A stretch of DNA of 64,000 nt, taken from contig NZ_AP022672.1 in NCBI RefSeq assembly GCF_013374095.1, positions 620,001-684,000 on the forward strand, written 5' to 3'. This document shows, in pieces, positions 23,311 through 33,144 of the stretch. The notes under the pieces were generated by a model. That model saw nothing but the letters and a program-made list of their open reading frames with translations, did not search any database and was not told the DNA's origin. Within the stretch, counting starts at the first letter, position 1. Every line of letters starts with the position of its first letter. This stretch comes from Sphingomonas sp. HMP6 (lineage in GTDB: Bacteria; Pseudomonadota; Alphaproteobacteria; Sphingomonadales; Sphingomonadaceae). Made by a program: the position numbers and the translations under genes.

Positions 23311-24039
23311 CTAGCGCACGTCCTGATACCCTCGTGTCGCCGGTTTGCTGCGAAACACGATCGACAGGTAATTGATGAAATAGAGCCCGGCCATTTTGAG
23401 CAGGCCCTGTTTCTTCAGCCGCCGCCCCGAAGTCGGCATGACGAACGACGGCGAGAACAGCACTTTGCCGAACTTCTTCGCGCGTTTCGCGATGTCGGCA
23501 TCCTCGCCGTAAAATTCGATGCTGTCGTCGAAGCCGCCCATCCGGTGCAATATGGCGCGCGGCATCGCGAAATTGCCGCCGACCATCATATAGCCGGTGA
23601 GGGCGTAGAGTGGTCGGGCGGTAATGAACCAGCCAGTCGAAATCCGGTCGCGGATTCCGCTCAGATCATAAAAGCTGTACGGTCCTGATAGGCAGGCGAG
23701 CGTGCTGTCCGCCTCGAAATGGCGTGCGATCTGTTCGATCCAGCCGGGCGGGGGGACGGTGTCGGCATCGACATAAGCCACAATGTCTCCCGACGCGTTG
23801 AGCAAGCCAGCTTGGCGCGCGCGGGTGATGCCTTTGTGCGGTTCGAACACATAGGTCACCGCAGGGTAGCGCTCAATCACCTGCTTGGTGCCGTCGGTGC
23901 TGTTATTATCGACGACGATGATCTCCAGCGCCTTGCTCGCGACGTTGCGCATCACCGCGTCGAGACAGGCGGGAAGATAGGCCTCCTCGTTATAGGCCGG
24001 GATCACCAAGCTGATCGTTCGAGGCAGGGCCTGAGTCAT
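23311..24039 (-). CDS. Glycosyltransferase family 2
   Basis: 242 aa GT-A fold enzyme. TISLVIPAYNEEAYLPACLDAV opens the nucleotide-sugar-binding fold. The metal-binding DxD is in AYVDADTVPP, and the acceptor-side ED acid is in IEFYGEDADIAKRAKKFG. The C-terminal LLKMAGLYFINYLSIVF is hydrophobic and may rest on the membrane. The donor sugar is not predictable. Same strand as yciB-ftsY-mtaB, 61 bases downstream of yciB. Confidence 0.88.
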   Translation of the reverse strand: MTQALPRTISLVIPAYNEEAYLPACLDAVMRNVASKALEIIVVDNNSTDGTKQVIERYPAVTYVFEPHKGITRARQAGLLNASGDIVAYVDADTVPPPGWIEQIARHFEADSTLACLSGPYSFYDLSGIRDRISTGWFITARPLYALTGYMMVGGNFAMPRAILHRMGGFDDSIEFYGEDADIAKRAKKFGKVLFSPSFVMPTSGRRLKKQGLLKMAGLYFINYLSIVFRSKPATRGYQDVR

Positions 24040-24100
24040 GCTGGCGCTCCTGCTCTACAATCACCGGCGTGGCCATAGCCCAACGGCTTGGCGCTACGAT

Positions 24101-24736
24101 TCAGCCCTCAGGCGGGATCGGCGGTTCCTCGCCCACGTTCAATCCGTGCTTCATCAGCATCGGGATGTTGGCAAAGGCGAACAGCAACGTCAGCGGGATC
24201 GCGCCCCACAGCTTGAACCCCGCCCAGAACGTCGTGTCGTCGGTCGGGTTGGGCGCGGTGGTGCGCCAGACAAATTCGTTGAGCAGCGCCATAGCCACGA
24301 AAAAGATCGCCCAATTGCGCGTCAGCTTGCGCCAGCCGATCGCGTCGACGCCGGGATACGCGGTGTCGAGCAATTGCTGGAGCAGAGGCCGCCCGGTGAC
24401 CAGCCCGACGCACAGGATCGTCGCAAACGTTCCATAGACGAAGGTTGGCTTCATCTTGATGAAGGTGCCGTCCTGAAAATACAGCGTGAGGCTACCGAAA
24501 ATCAGCACCAGCGCAGCGGTGATCCACAGCATCGGCGAGATGTGCCCGGTCTTCCAGCGCGACACGACCAAAGCGACCGCCATTGCGATCATGAAGGCGA
24601 CGGTCGCCGCGAGCAGCCGTTCCAGCGCCAGGCCGGGGGCGAGGAAATTGACCGCGAAGAAGATCGCCAGCGGGGCTACGTCGATGCCGAGTCGCAGCAA
24701 TGGGTTGACCGGCGGGCGCGGGGCAGGTGTGGTCAT
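24101..24736 (-). CDS. yciB: Inner-membrane septation protein A family (YciB/IspZ)
   Basis: 211 aa, five or six membrane spans (for example FFAVNFLAPGLALERLLAATVAFMIAMAVALVV). Family motifs GSLTLYFQDGTFIKMKPT, NEFVWR and FWAGFKLWGAIPLTLLFAFANIP are present. Supports envelope integrity and cell division in E. coli. ATG overlaps the ftsY stop (ATGA), the third gene of a tightly coupled operon. Confidence 0.92.
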   Translation of the reverse strand: MTTPAPRPPVNPLLRLGIDVAPLAIFFAVNFLAPGLALERLLAATVAFMIAMAVALVVSRWKTGHISPMLWITAALVLIFGSLTLYFQDGTFIKMKPTFVYGTFATILCVGLVTGRPLLQQLLDTAYPGVDAIGWRKLTRNWAIFFVAMALLNEFVWRTTAPNPTDDTTFWAGFKLWGAIPLTLLFAFANIPMLMKHGLNVGEEPPIPPEG

Positions 24737-25662
24737 TTCCGGACTCCCTCGACGCCTGCAATGATCCGCGCGACTTCGTTGGAATCGAACGGGCGGAGAT
24801 CGCCCATACCCTCGCCAACGCCGATCGCGTGGATCGGCAGGCCGTATTTCTCGGCTGCCGCGACGAGCACGCCGCCGCGCGCGGTGCCGTCGAGCTTGGT
24901 CATGACGAGGCCGGTGACGCCGGCATCCTGTTTGAACACCGCGATCTGATTGAGCGCATTCTGGCCAGTGGTCGCATCGAGCACGAGCAGCACGTCGTGC
25001 GGCGCATCGACGTTGAGGCGGCCGAGCACGCGGCGGATCTTGGAGAGTTCGTCCATCAGCTCGCGCTTGTTCTGCAGGCGTCCGGCGGTGTCGACGATCA
25101 GCACGTCGATGCCGGTCGCGGTGGCTTGCTTGACGGCTTCATAGACGATGCCTGCCGCGTCGCCGCCTTCCTTGCCGCTGATGATGGGCACGCCCGCACG
25201 CTCCGCCCAGGTCGCGAGCTGGCCGATCGCGGCGGCGCGGAAGGTGTCGCCCGCCGCGAGCATCACGCCGTAATCCTGCTCCTTCAGCCAATGCGCGAGC
25301 TTGGCAATCGTGGTCGTCTTGCCCGAACCGTTGACGCCGATGACGAGGATGACGTGCGGGCGCGGGAAGCCGGTGATTTCGAGCGGTTTGGCAACGGTAT
25401 CGAGCACTTTCTCGATTTCCTCGGCCACGACGAGGCGGATGCCGAGCTCCTCCATGTCGCGTTCGAACACGCCGGTCGACAAGCGTGCCCGGATCCGCGC
25501 GGCAGTTTCGGGGCCGAGATCGGAGGCGATCAGCGCTTCCTCGATCTGGTCGAGCGTCGCGTTGTCGAGCGGACCGGTGCCGAGCGCGGCGAGATTGCCG
25601 ATCAGCCGATCCGACGTGCGTTTGAACCCGCCGAGGAGTTTTTCGTGCCAGCTTGGGGTCAT
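24733..25662 (-). CDS. ftsY: SRP receptor FtsY
   Basis: 309 aa GTPase that docks the SRP-ribosome complex at the membrane. N domain [17 protein letters not shown], then G1 [15 protein letters not shown], the [11 protein letters not shown] insertion-box region, G3 [10 protein letters not shown]4 [10 protein letters not shown] and the closing [13 protein letters not shown]. Lacks the long acidic A domain, as usual in alphaproteobacteria. It overlaps both mtaB (upstream) and yciB (downstream) by 4 bases. Confidence 0.97.
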   Translation of the reverse strand: MTPSWHEKLLGGFKRTSDRLIGNLAALGTGPLDNATLDQIEEALIASDLGPETAARIRARLSTGVFERDMEELGIRLVVAEEIEKVLDTVAKPLEITGFPRPHVILVIGVNGSGKTTTIAKLAHWLKEQDYGVMLAAGDTFRAAAIGQLATWAERAGVPIISGKEGGDAAGIVYEAVKQATATGIDVLIVDTAGRLQNKRELMDELSKIRRVLGRLNVDAPHDVLLVLDATTGQNALNQIAVFKQDAGVTGLVMTKLDGTARGGVLVAAAEKYGLPIHAIGVGEGMGDLRPFDSNEVARIIAGVEGVRK

Positions 25663-27062
25663 GCGGGGGTTCCGGTGAGGGTTTTGCCGTCGGTGGCGCT
25701 TATGTGGATCCTGTGAACGCGTCCCACCTCCGTTCGTGCTGGTGATGAGGTCGCCGAGCCCCCGGCTCGGCTGGAAACGTCCGGGGGACGTTTCCACCTC
25801 ATCACTGTCGAAGCACTGCTCTCCGCAGGCGATGTCGCTTGGGTGGAGAGGTGCCCTTCGACAGGCTCAGGGCGAACGGGGAGGGGGCTGTCCGTTTCGG
25901 ATGAGGGGGGCCAGCGCACCTCCGCGAAGTTCCCGGCATGGCCACGGTCGCCGGGGCGTTCGACCAGCACGTCCTGCGTCGTGCCGACGAGGCTGGCAAG
26001 CCACGCCGCCTTGCGCCGCGCAGCCGCCGCGCGCAGCAGCGCGGCGCGGGACTTGCGCACCGGCATCGGCACTTGCGGCATCCGCGCGGCGGGGGTGCCG
26101 TCGCGCTCCGAATACGGGAAAATGTGCGCGTGGACCACGTCGCAATCGTCGATCAGCGCGAGCGTGTCGGCGAACATCGCATCGTCTTCGGTCGGGAAGC
26201 CGGCGATTAGATCCGCGCCGATCGCGATGTCGGGTCGGGCGGTCTTGAGTCGCTCGACCAGCGCGAGGCTCTCGGCGCGCGCGTGGCGGCGTTTCATCCG
26301 CTTGAGGATCATGTCGTTGCCGGCCTGAAGCGAGAGGTGCACGTGCGGCATGATGCGCGGCTCCTGCGTCAGAATTGCGAACAGCCGGTCGTCGATCTCG
26401 ATCCCGTCGAGCGAGGACAGACGCAGCCGGTCGAGCGCGGGAACGTGGTGCAGGATGCGCTCGACCAGCAGCCCCAGCGTCGGCGCGCCGGGCAGATCAG
26501 GGCCATAACTGGTCAAATCCACGCCGGTCAGAACGATCTCGCGGTGGCCGGCATCGACCAGCGCGCTGATGCGATCGATCACCGCGCCCGCAGGCACGGA
26601 GCGGCTGTTACCGCGCCCGTACGGGATGATGCAGAAAGTGCAGCGATGGGCGCAGCCATTCTGCACCTCGACAAAGGCGCGGGCGTGCGCCGAAAATGCG
26701 GGGGCGAGGTGGGGCGCTGTGTCGCGGACGCGCTGGATATCGCCGACCAAGATGGCATCACTCGATTGCCAGCTTTCGGGCAGCAGTTTCTCGGCATTGC
26801 CGATCACGCGATCGACCTCGGGCATTGCGGCGAAGCTCTTCGGATCGATTTGCGCGGCACAGCCGGTGACGACGATCTGCGCACCTGGACGATCGGCGCG
26901 CGCGCGGCGGATCGCTTTGCGCGTTTCGGCCACCGCGCCGTTGGTAACGGCGCAACTGTTGATCACGACCATGTCGCGCCCCGCCGTCAGCGTGCGGATC
27001 GCTTCGCTTTCGGCGATGTTCAGGCGACAGCCGAGGCTGATGATGTGCGGACCGACGGTCAT
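25659..27062 (-). CDS. mtaB: tRNA t6A37 methylthiotransferase MtaB, with repeat-derived insert
   Basis: 467 aa radical-SAM enzyme that turns t6A37 into ms2t6A37. The N-terminal UPF0004 domain has cluster cysteines Cys12, Cys37 and Cys68. The radical-SAM motif C-x3-C-x2-C is Cys137, Cys141 and Cys144 (CAHRCTFCIIPYGRG). The C-terminal TRAM-like strands are NFAEVRWPP and [19 protein letters not shown]. Between those strands residues of roughly 394-440 are translated from two palindromic repeats (25742-25805 and 25853-25881), making it about 50 aa longer than usual. The frame stays open, and the stop overlaps the ftsY start, so it is probably functional. Confidence 0.93.
   Translation of the reverse strand: MTVGPHIISLGCRLNIAESEAIRTLTAGRDMVVINSCAVTNGAVAETRKAIRRARADRPGAQIVVTGCAAQIDPKSFAAMPEVDRVIGNAEKLLPESWQSSDAILVGDIQRVRDTAPHLAPAFSAHARAFVEVQNGCAHRCTFCIIPYGRGNSRSVPAGAVIDRISALVDAGHREIVLTGVDLTSYGPDLPGAPTLGLLVERILHHVPALDRLRLSSLDGIEIDDRLFAILTQEPRIMPHVHLSLQAGNDMILKRMKRRHARAESLALVERLKTARPDIAIGADLIAGFPTEDDAMFADTLALIDDCDVVHAHIFPYSERDGTPAARMPQVPMPVRKSRAALLRAAAARRKAAWLASLVGTTQDVLVERPGDRGHAGNFAEVRWPPSSETDSPLPVRPEPVEGHLSTQATSPAESSASTVMRWKRPPDVSSRAGGSATSSPARTEVGRVHRIHISATDGKTLTGTPA
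25742..25805. repeat. Three-way-junction palindromic element inside mtaB
   Basis: Outer stem GTGATGAGGT (25742-25751) with ACCTCATCAC (25796-25805) encloses two perfect hairpins: GCCGAGCC-CCC-GGCTCGGC (25753-25771) and TGGAAACGTCC-GGG-GGACGTTTCCA (25772-25796). The whole 64-bp unit folds with no unpaired linker to speak of. It lies in frame in the 3' part of mtaB. Confidence 0.85.
25853..25881. repeat. REP element (CCCTTCGACAGGCTCAGGGC type) inside mtaB
   Basis: Contains CCCTTCGACAGGCTCAGGGC followed by GAACGGGG. On the coding strand it yields VRPEPVEG, a translation widely seen where this repeat falls in genes. The short palindrome is CCCT...AGGG with a GACAGGCTC centre. Confidence 0.8.
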
Positions 27063-27130
27063 TGCGCGCGATCTAGGGGCGGGGGGACGCGAAGTCCATG
27101 CGGTGCCTTACGATGAGTCTGCAACGGCAC

Positions 27131-27202
27131 GTGCTCCGGCGTGGGCCGGAGCGTTGGCAGCCCGCGCGGCTTCGGCCAGGGCTCCGGCCTGCGCCAGAGC
27201 AC
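27131..27202. repeat. Branched palindromic element between EAL gene and mtaB
   Basis: Outer pairing GTGCTCCGGC (27131-27140) with GCCAGAGCAC (27193-27202), one G.U. Inside it an alternative perfect hairpin GCTCCGGC-GTGG-GCCGGAGC (27133-27152) and a second GCTCCGGC/GCCAGAGC pairing near the 3' end. Occupies most of the 148-bp gap between two same-strand genes. Confidence 0.6.
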
Positions 27203-27210
27203 GGCGTTGT

Positions 27211-28854
27211 TTATCCCGCCAAGCGCTTGTCCTCGACCTCGGGCGACTTCTCCACCGCCGCCACCGCCAGCAAGCGCCGTTCCGCCAGTAAGCGGCGCGT
27301 GTTGGCGATGCTGGTCGGGCGACCATAGAGATAGCCCTGGCCCTTGGTGCAGCCGAGCGTGCGCAGGCGCTCTTCGGTCCGGGCGTCCTCGATCCCCTCG
27401 GCGGTAATCGGGAGGTTGAGGCTGTCGCCGAGCCGCGTGATCGCGGTGACGATCGCCGCGCTTTCGCTATTGTCGCCCATCGACATGATAAAGCTCTTGT
27501 CGATCTTGATCTGATCGAACGGCAGCGCGCGCAAATGGGCCAGCGACGAATAGCCCGTCCCGAAATCATCGAGCGCGAGGCGGATGCCCTGATTCTTGAG
27601 GCTGCCGACGATCGATTGCGCGAGCGCGAGATTGTCGAACAGCGAGGTTTCGGTGATTTCGATCTCCAGCCGACTGGCAGGGAAGCCGGTTTCGGTCAGC
27701 ACCTTGATGATCTTCTGCGCGAGCCACGCATCCTTCAACTGCCACGGCGAAATGTTGACCGAGAGCGACAGCGCGCCGTCCCAATCCTTTGCCGCCAGGA
27801 ACGCCTGGCGCATCACCGACAGCGAAAGATCGGCGATCATGCCGGTCTCCTCGGCGATCGGAATGAAGGCATCGGGCCCGACCAGCCCGCGCGTCGGATG
27901 CTCCCAGCGCGCCAGCACTTCGAAGCCGCTGAGGCGGCCGGTCGCCAGATCGATCTGCTGTTCGAAATAGGGGACGATCTCGGCGCGGGGAATCGCGGTG
28001 CGCAAGCCAACTTCGAGATCGTTACGGGCTTGCAGTTCGCGCTCCATCGACTGGTCGAACCAGGCGAAGCGATTACGGCCCGAGTTTTTCGCCGCATACA
28101 TGGCAATGTCGGCGGCGCGCATCAGCGCATCGATACTGGCGCAATCGAAATCCGAACGCGCAATGCCGGCAGAGACCGAAATGTGCAGTTGCAGCCCCTC
28201 GGCATAGAAAGGCTGGGCGAGACGGCTGACGAGCTTTTCGGCGATCCGCTCGACCGTTGCGGGGTGACCTGGATCAAACAGGAAGGCGCAGGCAAATTCG
28301 TCGCCGCCGAAGCGCGCGGTGAGTGCGACTCCGGGCATCGCCTCAGCAATCTGCACCGCCACTTGCTGCAGCAGCGCATCGCCCGTGGCATGGCCGTGCA
28401 TGTCGTTGACGGTCTTGAAGTGATCGAGATCGAGCATCAGCAGCGCCATCGCCTTGCCGCGTGCTTGCGCCCGCACGAACATTGCCGCGCCGTCTTCGGC
28501 CAGGCTGCGGCGGTTGAGGAAGCCGGTTAGCGGGTCCTTCGAGGCGAGTTGTTGCGCGCGCTCCTCGGCGGCGGTGCGGATCGTGACCTCATGTGCCAGC
28601 TCGCGGTGGCGGCGCCAGCCGAACAGGATCAACGCGACATTGAGCAGCAGCGCGATCACCAAGGTCTGATCGGTTTCGGCACCGCCATTGAAATAATGCT
28701 GCAGCGTCGTCGATAGTACCGCGCTGCCGGTGCCGACGAACATCAGGATCGAGGCCACGGTGATCGCGCCGTTCATGATGTCGCGGCGCGGCGCGCGCGG
28801 TTCGTGCCCGGTCGGCTCGGCGGCGTGTGTGTCAGTCGTTTGGATCTCGGCCAT
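27211..28854 (-). CDS. GGDEF-EAL cyclic-di-GMP protein, membrane-bound
   Basis: 547 aa. Two N-terminal membrane segments (TVASILMFVGTGSAVL and LVIALLLNVALILFGW) form a hairpin, then a GGDEF domain with intact FGGDEFACAF, then an EAL domain with EVLAR, NISPWQL, ETSLFDN, DDFGTGYSSL and IKIDKSFI. The EAL signature is EVL, tolerated in active phosphodiesterases, and most metal ligands are present. Net activity cannot be told. No separate sensor domain. I use ATG 28854; a GTG-type start at 28899 is possible. It lies upstream of mtaB across a repeat. Confidence 0.9.
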   Translation of the reverse strand: MAEIQTTDTHAAEPTGHEPRAPRRDIMNGAITVASILMFVGTGSAVLSTTLQHYFNGGAETDQTLVIALLLNVALILFGWRRHRELAHEVTIRTAAEERAQQLASKDPLTGFLNRRSLAEDGAAMFVRAQARGKAMALLMLDLDHFKTVNDMHGHATGDALLQQVAVQIAEAMPGVALTARFGGDEFACAFLFDPGHPATVERIAEKLVSRLAQPFYAEGLQLHISVSAGIARSDFDCASIDALMRAADIAMYAAKNSGRNRFAWFDQSMERELQARNDLEVGLRTAIPRAEIVPYFEQQIDLATGRLSGFEVLARWEHPTRGLVGPDAFIPIAEETGMIADLSLSVMRQAFLAAKDWDGALSLSVNISPWQLKDAWLAQKIIKVLTETGFPASRLEIEITETSLFDNLALAQSIVGSLKNQGIRLALDDFGTGYSSLAHLRALPFDQIKIDKSFIMSMGDNSESAAIVTAITRLGDSLNLPITAEGIEDARTEERLRTLGCTKGQGYLYGRPTSIANTRRLLAERRLLAVAAVEKSPEVEDKRLAG

Positions 28855-29008
28855 TATGCCACTCTCTGCCCCACCCCGTGCAAGATGGTGTCGTGCCACG
28901 CCAGCAATGTAGATGGTGTTAAGCCGGATGGTTGCGCAAATGCTTCCGTTGCGCTACTGCGCCGACCGATCGTTCCTGCACAGGACCGTGAAGGCTGCCC
29001 ATCGGGCT

Positions 29009-29040
29009 ACGCCGGCCGACGAGGTTTCGTCCGCCGGCGT
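29009..29040 (+). terminator. Hairpin in the ffh leader
   Basis: ACGCCGGCCGACGA (29009-29022) pairs with TCGTCCGCCGGCGT (29027-29040) with one mismatch, loop of 4, followed by TCTTTG. Sits 47 bases upstream of the ffh ATG inside a 233-bp gap without genes. It could be a weak terminator or attenuator. Confidence 0.35.
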
Positions 29041-29087
29041 TCTTTGCGTTACGGTGCAGACGCGGTGTTTTGGAAGGGTTTTTTCGG

Positions 29088-30560
<1,473 letters not shown>

Positions 30561-30601
30561 CGTAAATACAATCAACCAATTAGAAGAAGAAGGTACTCAA
30601 C

Positions 30602-31204
30602 ATGGCAGTCAGCATTCGTCTCTCGCGCGGTGGTTCCAAGAAGCGCCCGTATTACCGCATCGTCGTTGCCGATGCGCGCGCCGCACGCGACGGCAAGTTC
30701 ATCGAGAAGATCGGCACGTACAACCCGCTGCTCGCGAAGGATGACGCCAAGCGCGTCGTGCTCGACAGCGAGCGTGCGACCTATTGGCTCGGCGTCGGCG
30801 CCCAGCCGACCGACCGTGTTGCGCGTTTCCTCGACGTTGCTGGTGTGCGTGAGCGCGCGGCCCGCAGCAACCCGAACAAGGGCAAGCCCGGCGAAAAGGC
30901 GGTGGAGCGCATCGAAGAGCGCGAAAAGAAGCTGGCCGATGCTGAACAAGCCAAGGTCGCAGCCGCTGCTGCCGAGGAAGAAGCGAAGGTTGCCGCGGCC
31001 GCCGCTGCGGAAGAAGCCAAGGCGACCGCCGCTGCCGAGGCTGCTGCTGCCGCCGAAGCCGCTGCTGCCGCGCCTGCTGCCGACAGCAATGAAGAGGCCG
31101 AAGCCGTCGTCGCTGCCGAAGTAGAAGCCGCGACCGAAGCGCCGACCCCGGAAGCCGAAGCCGTCGCCGAAGCGACGTCGGAAGAAACCCCGGCAAACGG
31201 CTGA
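30602..31204 (+). CDS. rpsP: 30S ribosomal protein S16 with long Ala/Glu tail
   Basis: 200 aa. Residues 1-80 are a normal S16 ([39 protein letters not shown]). From about residue 100 onward comes a helical charged stretch and a low-complexity tail of Ala, Glu, Val and Pro, ending EETPANG. S16 is normally 80-100 aa. Alphaproteobacteria often extend it, but about 100 extra residues is long. AAGAAG precedes the ATG, and the TGATG overlap couples it to rimM. Confidence 0.95.
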   Translation: MAVSIRLSRGGSKKRPYYRIVVADARAARDGKFIEKIGTYNPLLAKDDAKRVVLDSERATYWLGVGAQPTDRVARFLDVAGVRERAARSNPNKGKPGEKAVERIEEREKKLADAEQAKVAAAAAEEEAKVAAAAAAEEAKATAAAEAAAAAEAAAAAPAADSNEEAEAVVAAEVEAATEAPTPEAEAVAEATSEETPANG

Positions 31205-31695
31205 TGCAAAAGAACGCCCCCGTCACGCTCGCCGTCATCATCGGCGCGCATGGCGTGACGGGGGAGGTCCGTCTCAAGGTCTTCACCGAGGACCTTGCCA
31301 GTTATAAAAGCTTCAACGGCGGCACGCTGTCGCTGAAATCGGTGCGCCACGGCAGCAACGGCATGATCGCGCGGATCGCCGAAGTGACCGATCGCAACGC
31401 CGCCGAGGCGCTGCGTGGGACCGAATTGACCGTCGCGCGCGCCGAACTCCCGCCGCTTGATGACGGCGAATATTATCATGCCGATCTGCTCGGCCTCGCG
31501 GTCGTGTCGAGCGCGGGCGAGGCGATCGGACGCGTCGTCGCGATCGACGATTTTGGCGCGGGCGACGTCCTCGAAATCGAGCGCGCTGCCGAAGAGGGCA
31601 AGCCGGCCAAGCGCTTCATGGTGCCGATGCGCGCCGAGGCCGTGCCGGAATGGAATGACGAACGTCTGGTGCTCGATTCGGCCTGGATCGAATAG
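31204..31695 (+). CDS. rimM: Ribosome maturation factor RimM
   Basis: 163 aa. N-terminal barrel VTLAVIIGAHGVTGEVRLKVFTED, PRC-barrel part DDGEYYHADLLGLAVV, ending MVPMRAEAVPEWNDERLVLDSAWIE. Needed for 30S head maturation around S19 and 16S rRNA. Follows rpsP as in the classic rpsP-rimM-trmD-rplS operon, but here trmD is displaced 3 kb downstream. Confidence 0.95.
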   Translation: MQKNAPVTLAVIIGAHGVTGEVRLKVFTEDLASYKSFNGGTLSLKSVRHGSNGMIARIAEVTDRNAAEALRGTELTVARAELPPLDDGEYYHADLLGLAVVSSAGEAIGRVVAIDDFGAGDVLEIERAAEEGKPAKRFMVPMRAEAVPEWNDERLVLDSAWIE

Positions 31696-31703
31696 CGCCG
31701 CGG

Positions 31704-31738
31704 CTTGACAAAGAACTCCCATCAATTTAATGGGAGTT
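31704..31738 (+). promoter_or_regulatory. Promoter-like sequence and start-site hairpin
   Basis: TTGACA at 31704-31709 resembles a -35 box, though the -10 is poor. AACTCCCAT (31714-31722) pairs with ATGGGAGTT (31730-31738). The second arm contains GGGAG, the ribosome binding site of the gene starting at 31742. The hairpin would hide it, or serve as a terminator after rimM. Confidence 0.4.
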
Positions 31739-31741
31739 TAG

Positions 31742-32317
31742 ATGCGCGGATCTCCTGATCCCTTGGATATCTCCCTGGACCACCCGGTGTGGCGCGCACT
31801 GTCCCATTATAGCATCGGCCCAAACGACGCGGCTCTCACCTTTGCGGCGCGACTGGCGCGCGAGAATGGCTGGAGCGCGGCACATGCCGCGCGCGTCATC
31901 GAGGAATATCGCCGCTTCTGTTTCCTCGCGGTCACCGCCGGGCATGCGGTTACGCCTTCCGACGCGGTTGATCAGGCGTGGCACCTGCACCTTACCTATA
32001 CCCGCGATTATTGGGAGCGGTTCTGCCCCGATGTGCTCGGCCGCGCGCTGCATCACGGCCCGACCGCGGGCGGCAGCGCCGAGCAAGGACGCTATTTCGA
32101 ACAATATGCGCAGACGTTGCGGAGCTATGAGGCCGTGTTCGGCCCGGCCCCCGCCGATCTGTGGCCCAATGCGCAGCGCCGCCTGATCGAGGATCCGCGC
32201 GCGCGCCGGCTGCATGCGCGCGACGGGATCGTCGTCTCGCGCCGGGCAGCACGATGGAGTTTGCTGGTCGCGACCGGGATTGGCCTCGTCGCGGTCCTGC
32301 TGTGGTGGTGGAGGTGA
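31742..32317 (+). CDS. Glycine-rich-domain-like (DUF1399 type) protein with C-terminal membrane anchor
   Basis: 191 aa. The N-terminal part has ARENGWSAAHAARVIEEYRRFCFLAV, followed by SDAVDQAWHLHLTYTRDYWERFCPDVLGRALHHGPTAGG. The D-x2-WH-x-H-x3-T-x2-Y pattern is that of the plant/bacterial GRDP (DUF1399) family. One membrane segment near the end (SLLVATGIGLVAVLLWWW). Pairs with the next gene (3-base gap). Function not known. Confidence 0.7.
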   Translation: MRGSPDPLDISLDHPVWRALSHYSIGPNDAALTFAARLARENGWSAAHAARVIEEYRRFCFLAVTAGHAVTPSDAVDQAWHLHLTYTRDYWERFCPDVLGRALHHGPTAGGSAEQGRYFEQYAQTLRSYEAVFGPAPADLWPNAQRRLIEDPRARRLHARDGIVVSRRAARWSLLVATGIGLVAVLLWWWR

Positions 32318-32319
32318 GG

Positions 32320-33144
32320 ATGGGACTCGGACCTTTCGACCTGACCGGAGGCGCGTTTCTCGCGCTGTACGGAGTTTTGTTGCTGGCGACGGTGGTCGCG
32401 GGAGTGATGATCCCGCGCTGGCTGCGGCCCGAGGGCGGGACGCGGCGGATCACGGATGTCGATCAGCTCGCCTATCTAGCGGGCGGCGCGACACGGCTGA
32501 CCGATGCTGCGGTGGCGCGATTGCTTGCAGCGGGAACGCTGGTTTTGGAGGATATGGGCAAATTCCGGATCGTGCCTGGAGCGCGGGGCCAGGCGGCAAC
32601 GGAACGCGCGATTCTGAGCCTGCCGTCGCCAACGAGCCTGGCGCAAGTACAGCAAGCGGCCACGCGCGCTGCGCCAGATGCACAAGCGGCGCTCTGCCGG
32701 GCCGGGGCGCTGATCGAGGACGGCACAGCATGGCAACTTCGCTTTTTTCAGACCGCGCCTTATCTGCTGCTGCTGGCCTTCGGGGCGATCAAGTGGGCGG
32801 TCGGCACGATGCGCGATCGCCCGGTAGGATATCTGAGCGCCCTGCTGGTTCTCACGGCCATCTTCGCGTTCATCCGGTTCGCAGTTGTCGATCGCCGGAC
32901 GCGCAGCGGGCTGGCGGCGTTGCATACCGCACAGGAGAGTTCAAAGCGGCTGCGCCGCGCACCGGTGGCGGCGGAGACTGGCCTTGCGGTCGCCTTGTTC
33001 GGCACGATGGTGTTGAGTGGATCGGCCTGGGCGGACTATCACCGGCTGCGCGCTTCGAGCGGGAGTGAGGGGTCGGTCAGCAGCGACAGCGGATGTGGCG
33101 GCGGTGGCGATGGCGGCGGCGGGTGTGGCGGCTGCGGCTCCTAA
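32320..33144 (+). CDS. TIGR04222-type membrane protein with Gly/Cys-rich tail
   Basis: 274 aa. Membrane segment FLALYGVLLLATVVAGVMI, then DVDQLAYLAGGATRLTDAAVARLLAAGTLVLE, the hallmark of the TIGR04222 family, two more membrane segments (LLLLAFGAIKWAVGT, LLVLTAIFAFIRFAVV) and a fourth (GLAVALFGTMVLSGSAW). It ends in a Gly/Ser/Cys run (CGGGGDGGGGCGGCGS) typical of this family. GGTGAGG precedes ATG 32320. Found next to DUF1399 proteins in many bacteria. Its stop overlaps that of the convergent oxidoreductase. Confidence 0.78.
   Translation: MGLGPFDLTGGAFLALYGVLLLATVVAGVMIPRWLRPEGGTRRITDVDQLAYLAGGATRLTDAAVARLLAAGTLVLEDMGKFRIVPGARGQAATERAILSLPSPTSLAQVQQAATRAAPDAQAALCRAGALIEDGTAWQLRFFQTAPYLLLLAFGAIKWAVGTMRDRPVGYLSALLVLTAIFAFIRFAVVDRRTRSGLAALHTAQESSKRLRRAPVAAETGLAVALFGTMVLSGSAWADYHRLRASSGSEGSVSSDSGCGGGGDGGGGCGGCGS

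Noticed and set aside
25659..25900. mtaB as a pseudogene because of the repeat insertions
   Set aside because: The frame is continuous through both repeats, the final conserved strand is present and the stop still overlaps ftsY.
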